From: a bacterium
Lineage (GTDB): Bacteria > BMS3Abin14
Assembly: GCA_020352595.1 (NCBI GenBank)
Contig: CP070682.1
Span: 1,433,311-1,439,114, forward strand
Direction of reading: 5' to 3'
Length of the DNA: 5,804 nucleotides
The notes beneath the pieces were generated by a model. That model had not been told where the DNA came from, searched no databases, and saw only the letters and a program-made list of their open reading frames with translations. A program made the position numbers and the translations under genes. Within the stretch, counting starts at the first letter, position 1; each line of letters begins with the position of its first letter. This document shows positions 5,639-5,804 of the stretch, one piece after another.

Positions 5639-5716
5639 AACGTTTAAAGTAGATCGAAAAAGTCCTTGTTTATTTTAACAATAGTTAGATCATAAATTGC
5701 CGGCATCGGGGGATGA
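5639..5716 (+). promoter_or_regulatory. AT-rich spacer before gmd, probable promoter region
   Basis: This stretch is visibly more AT-rich than the flanking genes, for example the run around 5666-5697. TTGTTT (5666-5671) and CATAAA (5691-5696) are 19 nt apart and only loosely resemble a sigma-70 promoter. GGGGG (5708-5712) 4 nt before the gmd ATG is a plausible ribosome-binding site. The functional change from transport/aryl-acid genes to sugar nucleotide genes supports a new transcription unit starting here, but no specific promoter can be defended. Confidence 0.3.
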
Positions 5717-5804
5717 ATGAAAAAAGCGCTCATCACAGGCGTCACAGGGCAGGACGGATCCTACCTGGCGGAGTTTCTGCTGGGCAAGGGCTACGAGGTC
5801 CACG
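5717..5804 (+). CDS. gmd: GDP-mannose 4,6-dehydratase (5' end only)
   Basis: The first 29 codons read MKKALITGVTGQDGSYLAEF and continue LLGKGYEVH. The Rossmann nucleotide-binding motif with 'GVTGQDGSYLAE' (8-19) is essentially diagnostic of GDP-mannose 4,6-dehydratase in the extended short-chain dehydrogenase family. The enzyme uses tightly bound NADP to turn GDP-mannose into GDP-4-keto-6-deoxymannose, the precursor of GDP-fucose, GDP-rhamnose and related sugars for LPS or capsule. ATG 5717 is chosen over ATG 5713, which is out of frame. GGGGG lies 4 nt upstream. The catalytic Ser/Thr-Tyr-Lys residues are beyond the window. An epimerase paralogue is possible but QDGSY favours Gmd. Confidence 0.88.
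   Translation, partial: MKKALITGVTGQDGSYLAEFLLGKGYEVH

Overview
This window looks like a piece of a GC-rich bacterial chromosome. It most resembles an anaerobic Desulfobacterota/Deltaproteobacteria-type genome; I infer this from gene content, heavy use of AGG for arginine and AT-richer spacers, and no marker gene here proves it. All real genes read rightward. The contents are the 3' end of a solute-binding protein gene, a complete livHMGF-type branched-chain/hydrophobic amino-acid ABC transporter core, a phenylacetate-CoA ligase (paaK), and the first 29 codons of a GDP-mannose 4,6-dehydratase gene (gmd).

Layout. Bases 1-499 encode the C-terminal 165 residues of the periplasmic binding protein. 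A near-perfect intrinsic terminator follows (541-568). A 164-nt leader then precedes livH (733-1617); it holds a hairpin over a strong Shine-Dalgarno and a 12-codon mini-ORF ending 5 nt before the livH ATG. livH/livM and livM/livG overlap by 4 bp each (ATGA, GTGA), so these three are probably translationally coupled. livG and livF are separated by 75 nt, livF and paaK by 109 nt, and paaK and gmd by 119 nt.

How the parts work together. The binding protein delivers a substrate to the LivH/LivM membrane channel, powered by the LivG/LivF ATPases. PaaK then joins CoA to phenylacetate or a related aryl acid. The association suggests either uptake and catabolism of aromatic amino acids or aryl acids, or transporter specificity broader than Leu/Ile/Val. 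gmd belongs to a different theme (GDP-deoxyhexose synthesis for surface glycans) and probably starts a new transcription unit.

The most unusual signal lies in the spacers. Every non-overlapping gene junction holds 7-nt periodic repeats. Downstream of livG, livF and paaK the unit is ATCTCAG, starting 6, 6 and 10 nt after the stop codon. Each array is followed by inverted copies (CTGAGAT-like), giving hairpins or hairpin-capable arms next to the next gene's ribosome-binding site in two cases. Downstream of the binding protein gene a different heptamer (CAGAGTT-like) sits between the stop and the terminator. This looks like a dispersed heptamer-repeat family confined to noncoding DNA.
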